Shown piece by piece: positions 25,921 through 34,771 of a stretch of 64,000 bases of DNA. A program made the position numbers and the translations under genes. Each line of letters starts with the position of its first letter. Within the stretch, counting starts at the first letter, position 1. The notes beneath the pieces were generated by a model. It was given only the letters and a program-made list of their open reading frames with translations. It ran no database searches and had not been told where the DNA came from. The DNA is from Pseudomonas anatoliensis (lineage in GTDB: Bacteria > Pseudomonadota > Gammaproteobacteria > Pseudomonadales > Pseudomonadaceae), in the NCBI RefSeq assembly GCF_017976235.1, contig NZ_JACVHC010000005.1, positions 496,001-560,000 of the forward strand, given 5' to 3'.

Positions 25921-27161
25921 TGTCCAGTCTGGCAGATGCAATCGTCCAGTCTGATCTGGATATCGCCCCGTTGTTGTTGCCCGCGCAAGTCTTGCGTGAT
26001 GACGCCCAAGCCATCGAGGCCGCCCATGAGCTGGCGCAAGTCGCCCGCGTGCAGGCCGCCAAACGCGACCGCCAACGCAAGTTGCCGTGGTCGGAAATCG
26101 AACAGTTCACCCGCAGCGGTCTGGGCAGCATTGCCATCCCGCGCGAATACGGTGGGCCACAGGTTTCGTTCGTAACGTTGGCCGAGGTGTTCGCGATCAT
26201 TTCCGCCGCCGATCCGGCGCTGGGACAGATCCCGCAGAACCAGTTCGGCATCATCAATCTGGTGCTCGGCTGCGCCACCGAAGCGCAGAAAAAGCAGCTG
26301 TTCCAAAGTGTCCTGGAAGGCTGGCGCATCGGTAATGCCGGCCCTGAACGCGGCACCAGAAACACCCTTGAACTGAAGGCCCGGATCACCGCTGACGGTG
26401 ATGATTACGTGATCAACGGCCAGAAGTTTTATTCCACTGGCGCGCTGTTTGCGCACTGGGTCGCGGTGAAAGCGCTCAACGATGACGGCAAGCAAGTGCT
26501 GGCCTTCGTCCGTCGCGGCACGCCGGGATTGCGCATCGTCGATGACTGGTCGGGTTTCGGTCAGCGCACCACAGCCAGCGGCACGATCCTGCTGAACAAC
26601 GTGCGCGTCGAAGCGGGCCTTGTCGTCGACAACTGGAAGATCAACGAAACCGCGAACATTCAAGGTGCGGTCTCGCAGCTGATTCAAGCCGCGATCGACG
26701 CCGGCATTGCCCGCGGCGCCATCGATGACGCCATCGAATTCGTCAAAACCCGAGCGCGACCATGGATCGACGCCAAGGTCGAGCGCGCCAGTGATGACCT
26801 CTATGTGATCGCCGACATCGGCAAGCTGAAAATCGAACTGCACGCCGCCGAAGCGCTGCTGCGCAAGGCCGGGCAAGTGCTCGATCAGGTACAGGCCGCG
26901 CCAGTCACCGTCGAGTCCGCCGCCCGCGCCTCGATTGCCGTGGCTGAAGCCAAAGTGCTGACCACCGAGATCTCGCTGCTGGCCAGCGAAAAGCTTTTCG
27001 AACTGGCCGGCAGCCGCGCCACCCTCGCCGAATTCAACCTCGACCGCCACTGGCGCAACGCCCGCGTGCACACGCTGCACGACCCGGTTCGCTGGAAATA
27101 TCACGCGGTCGGCGCCTATCGCCTGAACGGCACTTTGCCGGCTCGCCATTCCTGGATTTGA
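25920..27161 (+). CDS. sfnB: SfnB-family flavin oxidoreductase (acyl-CoA dehydrogenase fold), copy 1
   Basis: Predicted flavin-dependent oxidoreductase of 413 residues in the acyl-CoA dehydrogenase superfamily, of the SfnB sulfur-acquisition type used with sulfone or sulfonate degradation. Family features include GSIAIPREYGGPQVS, the flavin region TTASGTILLNNV, and the C-terminal NLDRHWRNARVHTLHDP motif. The next gene is a paralogue and the third an LLM monooxygenase, followed by metQNI. Substrate specificity is not evident. Confidence 0.85.
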   Translation: MSSLADAIVQSDLDIAPLLLPAQVLRDDAQAIEAAHELAQVARVQAAKRDRQRKLPWSEIEQFTRSGLGSIAIPREYGGPQVSFVTLAEVFAIISAADPALGQIPQNQFGIINLVLGCATEAQKKQLFQSVLEGWRIGNAGPERGTRNTLELKARITADGDDYVINGQKFYSTGALFAHWVAVKALNDDGKQVLAFVRRGTPGLRIVDDWSGFGQRTTASGTILLNNVRVEAGLVVDNWKINETANIQGAVSQLIQAAIDAGIARGAIDDAIEFVKTRARPWIDAKVERASDDLYVIADIGKLKIELHAAEALLRKAGQVLDQVQAAPVTVESAARASIAVAEAKVLTTEISLLASEKLFELAGSRATLAEFNLDRHWRNARVHTLHDPVRWKYHAVGAYRLNGTLPARHSWI

Positions 27162-27196
27162 CCAGAACACTTTTGACCAGATCTCTGGAGAAACAC

Positions 27197-28390
27197 ATGA
27201 CTTTTTCCCATCCCGTCGCGGTCATCACCAGCGATGAGCAAGCTCTGATCGTCGCCAGCGACCTGGCAGAAGATTTCAAACGCGACAGCGCCCTGCGCGA
27301 CCGTGAACGTCGCCTGCCGCTGCCGGAACTCGACGTGTTTTCCCGCTCCGGCCTGTGGGGCATCACCGTCCCCAAGGAATACGGCGGCGCCGCTGTGTCC
27401 AACGTCACGCTGGCCAAAGTTATCGCCCTGATCGCTCAGGCTGACGGCTCGCTCGGGCAGATTCCTCAGAACCATTTCTATGCGCTCGAAGTGCTGCGGG
27501 TGAACGGCAGTCACGCGCAGAAACAAAGCCTGTACGCGGAAGTCTTGGCCGGTCAGCGCTTCGGTAACGCTTTGGCGGAGCTGGGCACCAAAACCGCCCA
27601 CGACCGCGTTACCAGCCTCAAGCGTGATGGTGACGGCTACCGTATCAACGGCCGCAAGTTCTATGCGACCGGGGCGATTTACGCGCAGCGCATTCCAACC
27701 TCGGTGGTCGATGAAAACGGCGTGCAGCAACTGGCCTTCGTCCCACGAGAGAGCAAAGGCCTGAGCGTGATCGACGACTGGAGCGGCTTCGGCCAGCGCA
27801 CCACTGGCAGCGGTTCGGTGGTGTTCGAAGATGTGTACGTCGCAGCGCAAGACGTGCTGCCGTTTCAAAGCGCCTTCGAACGTCCGACCACCGTCGGCCC
27901 GCTCGCGCAGATCCTTCACGCCGCCATCGACACCGGTATCGCCCGCGCCGCTTATGAAGACGCGCTGCACTTTGTGCGCAGCAAAACCCGGCCATGGATC
28001 GACTCGGGCAATGACAAGGCCACCGAAGATCCGCTGACCCTGAAAAGCTTCGGCCACCTGAGTATTCGCCTGCACGCCACCGAGGCTTTGCTTGAGCGCG
28101 CAGGCGAATTCCTCGATGCCGCGCAAGCCGAGACCAACGCAGACACCGTCGCCGCGGCATCGATTGCCGTCGCCGAAGCACGCGCCATCAGCACTGAAAT
28201 CTCTCTGGCTGCCGGCAGTACGTTGTTCGAACTGGCCGGCAGCCAGGCCACGCTGATCGAACATGGCCTCGACCGCCACTGGCGCAACGCCCGGGTGCAC
28301 ACCCTGCACGATCCGGTGCGCTGGAAGTATCACGCGGTTGGCAATTACTACCTCAATGATGAAAACCCGCCACTGCGGGGGACCATCTGA
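27197..28390 (+). CDS. sfnB: SfnB-family flavin oxidoreductase, copy 2
   Basis: Paralogue of the preceding gene, 397 residues. It shares IPQN, VIDDWSGFGQRTTGSG and the C-terminal LDRHWRNARVHTLHDPVRWKYHAVG. ATG 27197 follows CTGGAG; the 13-codon upstream extension from 27158 overlaps copy 1 and lacks a ribosome site. The TGA overlaps the ATG of the monooxygenase. Two divergent copies side by side suggest two substrates or a heteromer. Confidence 0.85.
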   Translation: MTFSHPVAVITSDEQALIVASDLAEDFKRDSALRDRERRLPLPELDVFSRSGLWGITVPKEYGGAAVSNVTLAKVIALIAQADGSLGQIPQNHFYALEVLRVNGSHAQKQSLYAEVLAGQRFGNALAELGTKTAHDRVTSLKRDGDGYRINGRKFYATGAIYAQRIPTSVVDENGVQQLAFVPRESKGLSVIDDWSGFGQRTTGSGSVVFEDVYVAAQDVLPFQSAFERPTTVGPLAQILHAAIDTGIARAAYEDALHFVRSKTRPWIDSGNDKATEDPLTLKSFGHLSIRLHATEALLERAGEFLDAAQAETNADTVAAASIAVAEARAISTEISLAAGSTLFELAGSQATLIEHGLDRHWRNARVHTLHDPVRWKYHAVGNYYLNDENPPLRGTI

Positions 28391-29748
28391 TGGCTGCGGC
28401 GAAAAAGAAGATCCTGCTCAATGCGTTCAACATGAACTGCATCGGCCACATCAATCACGGTTTGTGGACGCATCCGCGCGACACCTCGACCCAATTCAAC
28501 AGCATCGAATACTGGACCGAACTGGCGCAGTTGCTGGAGCGCGGACTGTTTGACGGGCTGTTCATCGCTGACATTGTCGGCGTGTACGACGTCTATCAGA
28601 ACTCGGTGGATGTCACGCTGAAAGAGTCGATCCAGTTGCCGGTCAACGATCCGTTGCTACTGGTTTCGGCGATGGCAGCCGTGACCAAAAACCTTGGTTT
28701 CGGCCTGACTGCCAACCTCACCTACGAGCCGCCGTATCTGTTCGCACGGCGCATGTCGACGCTCGATCATCTGAGCCGTGGTCGCGTGGGCTGGAACATC
28801 GTCACCGGTTACCTCGACAGCGCCGCCAAAGCCATGGGCCTGCGCGAGCAAGTCGAACACGACCGTCGCTACGACCAGGCCGACGAATACCTTGAGGTGC
28901 TCTACAAACTCTGGGAAGGCAGCTGGGAACCCGGCGCGGTGCTCAATGACCGCGAACAGCGCATCTATGCCCAACCGGAAAAAGTGCACAAGATCGAGCA
29001 CAAGGGCGAGTTCTATCAGGTCGAGGGTTATCACCTCTGCGAGCCGTCGCCACAGCGCACGCCGGTGCTGTTTCAGGCCGGCAGTTCAGATCGCGGTTTG
29101 CTGTTTGCCGGGCGTCACGCCGAGTGCGTGTTTATCAGCGGGCAGAACAAACCCTCGACCAAGGTTCAGGTCGACAAGGTCCGCGCCAGCGCTATAGAGG
29201 CCGGGCGCAATCCCGAGGACATCAAGGTGTTCATGGGCCTCAACGTGATCGTCGGCGCCACTGAAAAAGCCGCTTGGGCCAAGCACGCCGAATACCTCAG
29301 CTACGCCAGCGCCGAGGCCGGCGTGGCGCATTTCTCCGCGTCCACCGGCATCGATTTTTCCCAGTACGAGATCGACGAGCCGATCCAGTACGTGAAGAGC
29401 AACGCGATCCAGTCCGCCACCAAAAACCTGCAAAACAACGACTGGACCCGACGCAAGTTGCTCGACCAGCACGCCCTCGGCGGTCGCTACATCACTGTGG
29501 TCGGTTCGGTTGAGCAAGTGGCGGATGAGCTGGAATCGTGGATCGCCGAAACCGGTCTGGACGGCTTCAACCTGACCCGCATCGTCACGCCTGAAAGCTA
29601 CGTGGATTTCATTGATTTGCTGATCCCTGAGTTGCAGCGGCGTGGGTCGTACAAGACCGCTTATGAGACGGGCAGCTTGCGCGAGAAGCTGTTTCACCGG
29701 GAGGCGCACTTGCCCGAGCAACACACGGGTTCCGCGTTTCGCCGCTAA
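28390..29748 (+). CDS. LLM-class flavin monooxygenase (NtaA/SnaA/DszA type)
   Basis: FMNH2-dependent monooxygenase of 452 residues. Family signatures are FNMNCIGHINHGLWTHPRD at the start, LFDGLFIADIVGVYDVY, LSRGRVGWNIVTGYLDSAAKAMG and FQAGSSDRGLLFAGRHAECVFI. Relatives oxidise nitrilotriacetate, dimethyl sulfide or dibenzothiophene sulfone. The sulfur setting favours an organosulfur substrate whose C-S bond is cleaved. The start overlaps the sfnB copy 2 stop by one base. It needs a flavin reductase, and none is in the window. Confidence 0.87.
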   Translation: MAAAKKKILLNAFNMNCIGHINHGLWTHPRDTSTQFNSIEYWTELAQLLERGLFDGLFIADIVGVYDVYQNSVDVTLKESIQLPVNDPLLLVSAMAAVTKNLGFGLTANLTYEPPYLFARRMSTLDHLSRGRVGWNIVTGYLDSAAKAMGLREQVEHDRRYDQADEYLEVLYKLWEGSWEPGAVLNDREQRIYAQPEKVHKIEHKGEFYQVEGYHLCEPSPQRTPVLFQAGSSDRGLLFAGRHAECVFISGQNKPSTKVQVDKVRASAIEAGRNPEDIKVFMGLNVIVGATEKAAWAKHAEYLSYASAEAGVAHFSASTGIDFSQYEIDEPIQYVKSNAIQSATKNLQNNDWTRRKLLDQHALGGRYITVVGSVEQVADELESWIAETGLDGFNLTRIVTPESYVDFIDLLIPELQRRGSYKTAYETGSLREKLFHREAHLPEQHTGSAFRR

Positions 29749-29752
29749 AAGC

Positions 29753-29824
29753 ATCGCTGGCAAGCCAGCTCCCACAAGGGTCTGTGGCGTTCACAAAACC
29801 TGTGGGAGCTGGCTTGCCAGCGAT
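29753..29824. repeat. REP hairpin, GCTGGCAAGCCAGCTCCCACA family
   Basis: ATCGCTGGCAAGCCAGCTCC and GGAGCTGGCTTGCCAGCGAT are parts of perfect 24-base inverted arms around a 24-base loop. A second copy is at 50809-50897. It starts four bases after the monooxygenase stop, inside the likely sfn-met transcript. Confidence 0.88.
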
Positions 29825-29873
29825 GAGGCCGCAACAGACACCACAAATTTATGCACTGACTGGAAAACTCATC

Positions 29874-30683
29874 ATGACCAAGAACCCCCTGTCCCACCCA
29901 GTCAAAGCACTGGCCCTGGCCCTCGGCCTGTTCAGTTCGGCAATCTTCGCCGCCGACGCGCCGCTGAAAATCGGCACCACCGCCGCATTCGCCATTCCAC
30001 TGGAAGCCGCCGTCGAAGAAGCCAACAAACAAGGCCTGAAAGTCGAACTGGTGGAGTTCACCGACTGGATCGCGCCCAACGTCAGCCTCGCCGCCGGCGA
30101 CATCGACGTGAACTACTTCCAGCACATTCCGTTCCTCGAAAACGCCAAAGCCGCGGCCGGTTTTGACCTGGTGCCGTTCGCCCCGGGGATCATCAACAAC
30201 GTCGGTCTCTACTCTAAGAAGTACAAAAGCTTCGACGAATTGCCAGAAGGCGCCAGCGTCGCCATTGCCAACGATCCGATCAACAGCGGCCGCGGTTTGC
30301 AGCTACTGGCCAAGGCGGGACTGATCACGTTGAAACCGGGCGTCGGCTATAAGGCCACCGAGGACGACATCGTCGCCAACCCGAAAAAAATCAAAATCCT
30401 CCAGGTTGAAGCCGTGCAACTGGTGCGCGCTTACGACGACGCTGATCTCGTCCAGGGTTACCCGGCCTATATTCGCCTGGCGAAGACCTTCGATGCCGAA
30501 TCCGCGCTGCTGTTCGATGGCCTCGATCACAAGGAATACGTGATTCAATTCGTAATCCAACCCAAAAGCAAAACCGACCCGCGCCTGAGCAAATTCGTCG
30601 ATATCTATCAGCATTCGCCAGCCGTTCGCGCGGCACTGGATAAGGCCCACGGCAAGCTGTACCAGGCCGGTTGGGAAAGTTGA
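29874..30683 (+). CDS. metQ: MetQ-family substrate-binding lipoprotein/protein
   Basis: Binding protein of a methionine-type ABC importer, 269 residues, with a signal peptide ending near SAIFAA/DAPLKIG. The NLPA core is evident in DWIAPNVSLAAGDIDVNYFQHIPFLE and in SVAIANDPINSGRGLQLL. It is followed by metN and metI at -1 to -11 base spacing, completing metQNI. In an sfn context it may carry methionine or another organosulfur compound. Confidence 0.88.
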   Translation: MTKNPLSHPVKALALALGLFSSAIFAADAPLKIGTTAAFAIPLEAAVEEANKQGLKVELVEFTDWIAPNVSLAAGDIDVNYFQHIPFLENAKAAAGFDLVPFAPGIINNVGLYSKKYKSFDELPEGASVAIANDPINSGRGLQLLAKAGLITLKPGVGYKATEDDIVANPKKIKILQVEAVQLVRAYDDADLVQGYPAYIRLAKTFDAESALLFDGLDHKEYVIQFVIQPKSKTDPRLSKFVDIYQHSPAVRAALDKAHGKLYQAGWES

Positions 30684-30685
30684 GC

Positions 30686-31807
30686 ATGACGGCCGCGATC
30701 CAACGGCGACTGGAGATTCCAGAGCCAAAGAATGCTGAACGCACAGAACTGCACCCGGAACTGAACCGCGCCCACGTGCGCTTCATCAACCTTGGTAAAA
30801 CCTACAACGGTCGACAAGGCCCGGTCGCCGCTCTGCACGGCATCGACCTGGCGATCCAGCGCGGTGAAGTATTCGGCATCATTGGCCGCAGCGGCGCCGG
30901 CAAGTCGTCGCTGATCCGTACGATCAATCGTCTGGAACAACCGACTTCGGGGCGGGTGCTGATCGATCAAGTGGATATCGGTGAATTCGATGAAGACCGC
31001 TTGGTCGCGCTGCGGCGCAGGATCGGCATGATCTTCCAGCACTTCAATCTGATGTCGGCCAAGACCGTTTGGCAGAACGTCGAGTTGCCGCTGAAAGTCG
31101 CCGGGGTGCCGAAAGAGCAACGCGAGAACAAGGTTCGCGAACTGCTGGAACTGGTGGGCCTGCAAGGCAAGCACAAGGCGTATCCGGCGCAGCTTTCCGG
31201 CGGGCAGAAACAGCGTGTCGGCATCGCCCGCGCGCTGGTGCATGACCCGGATATTCTGCTGTGTGACGAAGCGACTTCGGCGCTCGATCCGGAGACCACG
31301 CAATCGATCCTCGGCTTGCTGCGCGAGATCAACCGGCGCCTGGGCCTGACTATCGTATTGATCACCCACGAAATGGCAGTGATTCGCGAAATCTGCGACC
31401 GCGTGGTGGTGCTGGAACACGGCCAGGTCGTCGAGCAAGGCCCGGTCTGGGAAGTGTTCGGCAACCCGCAGCACGAGGTCAGCCAGACGCTGCTCGCGCC
31501 GCTGCAGCATGCCTTACCGGAAGAGTTGCAGAGTCGCTTGCAGACCCAGTCACCCTCCTCCGAGGCCGCAGTGGTGTTGCGTTTGCAGTTCACCGGCAGC
31601 GCCAGCGATGAGCCAGACCTGGCAGCTTTGTTCACAGCTCTCGGGGGTCGAGTGAAGTTGCTTCAGGGCGGCGTCGAACGGATTCAGGGCCACGCGCTGG
31701 GGCAGTTGCTGTTGGCGGTGAGTGGTTCTTCGCTGGACGCCGAAACATTGCGTCAACGCGCCGGGCAATGGGCACAACGGGTGGAGGTTCTGGGTTATGT
31801 GGTTTGA
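30686..31807 (+). CDS. metN: Methionine-type ABC importer ATPase
   Basis: ATPase of 373 residues: Walker A GRSGAGKS, signature LSGGQKQRVGIARAL, Walker B ILLCDEATSALDPE. The C-terminal part (after about residue 285) looks like the NIL/ACT regulatory domain that binds methionine for trans-inhibition. ATG 30686 lies two bases after the metQ stop. It overlaps metI by 11 bases. Confidence 0.9.
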   Translation: MTAAIQRRLEIPEPKNAERTELHPELNRAHVRFINLGKTYNGRQGPVAALHGIDLAIQRGEVFGIIGRSGAGKSSLIRTINRLEQPTSGRVLIDQVDIGEFDEDRLVALRRRIGMIFQHFNLMSAKTVWQNVELPLKVAGVPKEQRENKVRELLELVGLQGKHKAYPAQLSGGQKQRVGIARALVHDPDILLCDEATSALDPETTQSILGLLREINRRLGLTIVLITHEMAVIREICDRVVVLEHGQVVEQGPVWEVFGNPQHEVSQTLLAPLQHALPEELQSRLQTQSPSSEAAVVLRLQFTGSASDEPDLAALFTALGGRVKLLQGGVERIQGHALGQLLLAVSGSSLDAETLRQRAGQWAQRVEVLGYVV

Positions 31808-32441
31808 TCGCTTGCTGCAGGGCTTTATCGATACGTTTCTGATGGTCGGCGTGTCGTCGTTGATCGCGCTGCTGGTGGGCATTCCCATGGCGGTGATTCT
31901 GGTCACCAGCGACAAGGGCGGGATCTACGCAGCACCGGTGCTGAACCGCGCCTTGGGCGCATTCGTGAACCTGTTTCGCTCGATCCCGTTTCTGATTCTG
32001 ATGGTCGCGCTGATCCCGTTTACGCGGCTGATCGTCGGTACCACCTACGGCGTATGGGCGGCGGTGGTGCCGTTGACGATTGCAGCGACGCCATTCTTTG
32101 CGCGAATTGCCGAGGTGAGTTTGCGTGAAGTTGACCACGGCTTGATCGAAGCCGCGCAAGCGATGGGTTGCCGGCGCCGGCACATCGTCTGGCATGTGCT
32201 GCTGCCCGAGGCGTTGCCGGGGATAGTCGGTGGTTTCACCATCACGCTGGTGACGATGATCAACTCCTCGGCCATGGCCGGGGCGATTGGTGCCGGTGGC
32301 TTGGGCGACATCGCCTATCGCTACGGTTATCAACGCTTTGATAGCCAGATCATGCTGACGGTGATTGTGTTGCTGGTGGCGTTGGTGGCGGTGATTCAAC
32401 TTGGCGGCGATCGCTTGGCACAGGGGTTGAACAAGCGCTGA
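31797..32441 (+). CDS. metI: Methionine-type ABC importer permease
   Basis: Inner-membrane permease of 214 residues with about five membrane segments and the MetI EAA loop (EVDHGLIEAAQAMGCRRRHIVWHVLLPEALPG, split here by family convention). ATG 31797 follows GGAGG inside the end of metN. It ends the sfn-met block. Confidence 0.9.
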   Translation: MWFDRLLQGFIDTFLMVGVSSLIALLVGIPMAVILVTSDKGGIYAAPVLNRALGAFVNLFRSIPFLILMVALIPFTRLIVGTTYGVWAAVVPLTIAATPFFARIAEVSLREVDHGLIEAAQAMGCRRRHIVWHVLLPEALPGIVGGFTITLVTMINSSAMAGAIGAGGLGDIAYRYGYQRFDSQIMLTVIVLLVALVAVIQLGGDRLAQGLNKR

Positions 32442-32446
32442 CGCAT

Positions 32447-32512
32447 GATCAAAAGACCGCAGCCTGCGGCAACGCCTAAGGGGGATTGGCGTATACCGCC
32501 GGCTGCGACCTG
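32447..32512. repeat. Degenerate REP after metI
   Basis: GATCAAAAGACCGCAGCCTG followed by CGGCAACGCCTAAGGG and an inverted GCCGGCTGCGACC. Base changes in both arms make it a decayed member of the main REP family. Confidence 0.55.
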
Positions 32513-32532
32513 CTCGTTTGCGTTCGTCCGAA

Positions 32533-33939
32533 TCAATCGTCGATCAGGCTGTCGAGCCACGCATATTCGATTTTGGCGCGGTGCAGCACCTGCATGCTTT
32601 TTGCCGCGTAAATGATGCTGTCGGCATTGTTCGCGGCCATTTGCGCACGCATCAACGGATTGGCATTGAACAGTTTTACCGCCGTTTTCAGGTCCAGATC
32701 GTCGCCGATGCCCAAGTAATCGCTGATACGGAACAGGAAGCTGTCGTGGTGATCAGAAAAGGCGTTCAAATAATCGACGGTCAATCCACCGCGCATGATC
32801 ACCTCGGAAACACCGCGCTCTGCAACGTCGTAAATGGTTTGCGGCTCAGCACCCAGCAGGCTGCGCATACTGGCGTCCAGGTAGAAAAAATCTGCCGCGT
32901 TCGGGCCAATGGCCTTGAAACGGTCGATTCTGTTGGTATGCAACATTTCATGACCCAAAGACATACTCAAATCCCCCTGCCGCATGTACTTGCGATTGAG
33001 GAAGAACCGGCCATGAAAATCTCCCTTGTACATCCAGGCTTCGCTGTTGGTATCGGTATCAACCCCTAGGAATTTTTCTTCTCCCCAATGCCCTTGATAC
33101 TCTTTGGACAGCGCCAGACCTCGCGCAACTGATCCAGCGACCTGCGAGGCAACAGCGCTATGCTCGCTGCCAAAGAAACTTTCATAAAGGGCCGCGGTTT
33201 CTGTGTAATTCAGACCTGCGACGTGAGCGGCATCCGCGAAAATGCTTTCAACCACGCGCAGCTCCGAACGAATCAAGGCTGCCTCCTGCGGCGCAAACTG
33301 CTTCAACCCGCGCGCAACCAGCGGGGCGTCGTTTGCGGTCTTGCGTTCAAACGAGTCATTGAGCCCAGTATGGACTCGATGCTTTTTTGCCGAATGATTT
33401 CTCACTTCGTGAATGAGCGCATCAATATCGATATCAATGACCGTGCCGCGGTTATCGAGGGGCTGAACACGCTCAAGCTTCCACGTTGCACTTTGCGGAT
33501 CGAAGAACAGTTCCGGCCCCGATGCATTGAGTTCAGAGGCCAGTGTGGCGCGATACTCACCGGTTTGTGCGCTCTGCCGAACCTGGACGATCTCGCCGGA
33601 ACCGATATCGGCGTAAATGCGCCCCTTGATGATCCTGAGGCCCCACGCGTTGGCCGCAGGCAGGATCGCAGGCGCTTTCAAGCGATAGCGCTCAAGCGTG
33701 GTGACTGCCGGGTGGATAGGCAGCACCCCGGTACGCGGCAACGCCTCAACGGTGACGGCAGCGATTGGCGTGTAACCTGGCCGAACCACCTCTACGCCTA
33801 CTTGCTCGATGTCCGCACGAAAGCTTTTCACCGCAGGTGGATGGTCGGGCAGTCCACTGCCTGACCTTTTACGTGATGGCAGTACATCCGTCGGGCTACG
33901 GCTGGATGGCGAGATAACGGATTGACGAACAATGCCCAT
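32533..33939 (-). CDS. Putative zinc metallopeptidase effector/toxin (HExxH)
   Basis: A 468-residue protein. The first 40 residues are rich in Ser, Pro and Arg, without a Sec signal or membrane segment, as seen in secreted effectors. Residues about 100-155 (GRIYADIGSGEIVQVR, then GEYRATLASELNASGPEL) resemble a short beta domain repeated in Pseudomonas dermonecrotic-toxin-like proteins. The C-terminal half carries HEMLH at 330-334, a zincin active site, after SLG and before TNRIDRF; this resembles M91-type peptidases. No chaperone or secretion gene is adjacent. Assignment as effector is inference. Confidence 0.6.
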   Translation of the reverse strand: MGIVRQSVISPSSRSPTDVLPSRKRSGSGLPDHPPAVKSFRADIEQVGVEVVRPGYTPIAAVTVEALPRTGVLPIHPAVTTLERYRLKAPAILPAANAWGLRIIKGRIYADIGSGEIVQVRQSAQTGEYRATLASELNASGPELFFDPQSATWKLERVQPLDNRGTVIDIDIDALIHEVRNHSAKKHRVHTGLNDSFERKTANDAPLVARGLKQFAPQEAALIRSELRVVESIFADAAHVAGLNYTETAALYESFFGSEHSAVASQVAGSVARGLALSKEYQGHWGEEKFLGVDTDTNSEAWMYKGDFHGRFFLNRKYMRQGDLSMSLGHEMLHTNRIDRFKAIGPNAADFFYLDASMRSLLGAEPQTIYDVAERGVSEVIMRGGLTVDYLNAFSDHHDSFLFRISDYLGIGDDLDLKTAVKLFNANPLMRAQMAANNADSIIYAAKSMQVLHRAKIEYAWLDSLIDD

Positions 33940-34143
33940 TAAAAAATCCTTTTTTTAGTGAATCCCCCCGAAAATAAAACAGGGCAGACAACGCGACAGT
34001 GGTCTATCGCGTGGGCGTCAGTACATCCGATGGCAACACCTCGAGTGCGGTACATATGTAACGCACATGAGTCGCAGTTTTGTGCTTCGTTCGTAACCTT
34101 TCACGCTATAGTCAGCCCATATCCGTCCAGTCACGAAATGATC

Positions 34144-34770
34144 ATGAAGCAGACCCCTAGCGACCTCGAGCAGATCACCGCCACCACCCTCGGCCACTAC
34201 AACGCGGTGGCCGAGGACTTTCGTGAAGGCACCCGCGATCACGATGTCAGCCAGAACATCGACGCGCTGTTGCGGCATATTCAGGGCACGGCACCGTTGA
34301 CGATTCTTGATTTCGGCTGTGGGCCGGGGCGGGATTTGCAGACATTCACGCGCATGGGCCACATCGCCGTCGGTCTCGACGGCTCGGAAAAATTTGCGCA
34401 GATGGCGCGTGAGGACAGCGGTTGCGAAGTGCTTCAGCAGGATTTCCTGAAACTGGACCTGCCCGCAGAGCGCTTCGACGGAATCTTCGCCAACGCGGTG
34501 CTGTTTCATGTGCCGTTGCAGGAGTTGCCGCGGGTTTTACAGCAACTGCACGGCAGCCTGAAAACGGGTGGCGTGCTGTTCAGTTCCAATCCCCGCGGCG
34601 ATAACCGCGAGGGCTGGAACGGCCCGCGTTATGGCTCGTATCACGATCTGGAAGCATGGCGCGGGTTGCTCACGACCGCCGGATTTGTCGAGCTGGAACA
34701 TTACTTCCGACCGGCGGGGCTGCCGCGAGAGCAGCAGCCGTGGCTGGCGAGTGTCTGGCGCAAGGTCTGA
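34144..34770 (+). CDS. SAM-dependent methyltransferase, class I
   Basis: A 208-residue Rossmann methyltransferase. Motif I is ILDFGCGPGRDL at about 54-65, followed by an acidic end of strand 2 (GLDGSEKF). The acceptor is unknown. ATG 34144 is taken; an ATG two codons upstream is possible. The stop is one base from the convergent stop of the next gene, so the two are tail to tail. Confidence 0.82.
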   Translation: MKQTPSDLEQITATTLGHYNAVAEDFREGTRDHDVSQNIDALLRHIQGTAPLTILDFGCGPGRDLQTFTRMGHIAVGLDGSEKFAQMAREDSGCEVLQQDFLKLDLPAERFDGIFANAVLFHVPLQELPRVLQQLHGSLKTGGVLFSSNPRGDNREGWNGPRYGSYHDLEAWRGLLTTAGFVELEHYFRPAGLPREQQPWLASVWRKV

Positions 34771-34771
34771 A

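Noticed and set aside
25770..27170. 466-residue minus-strand frame opposite the first sfnB
   Set aside because: Antisense shadow without start signal; the plus-strand gene has clear family motifs.
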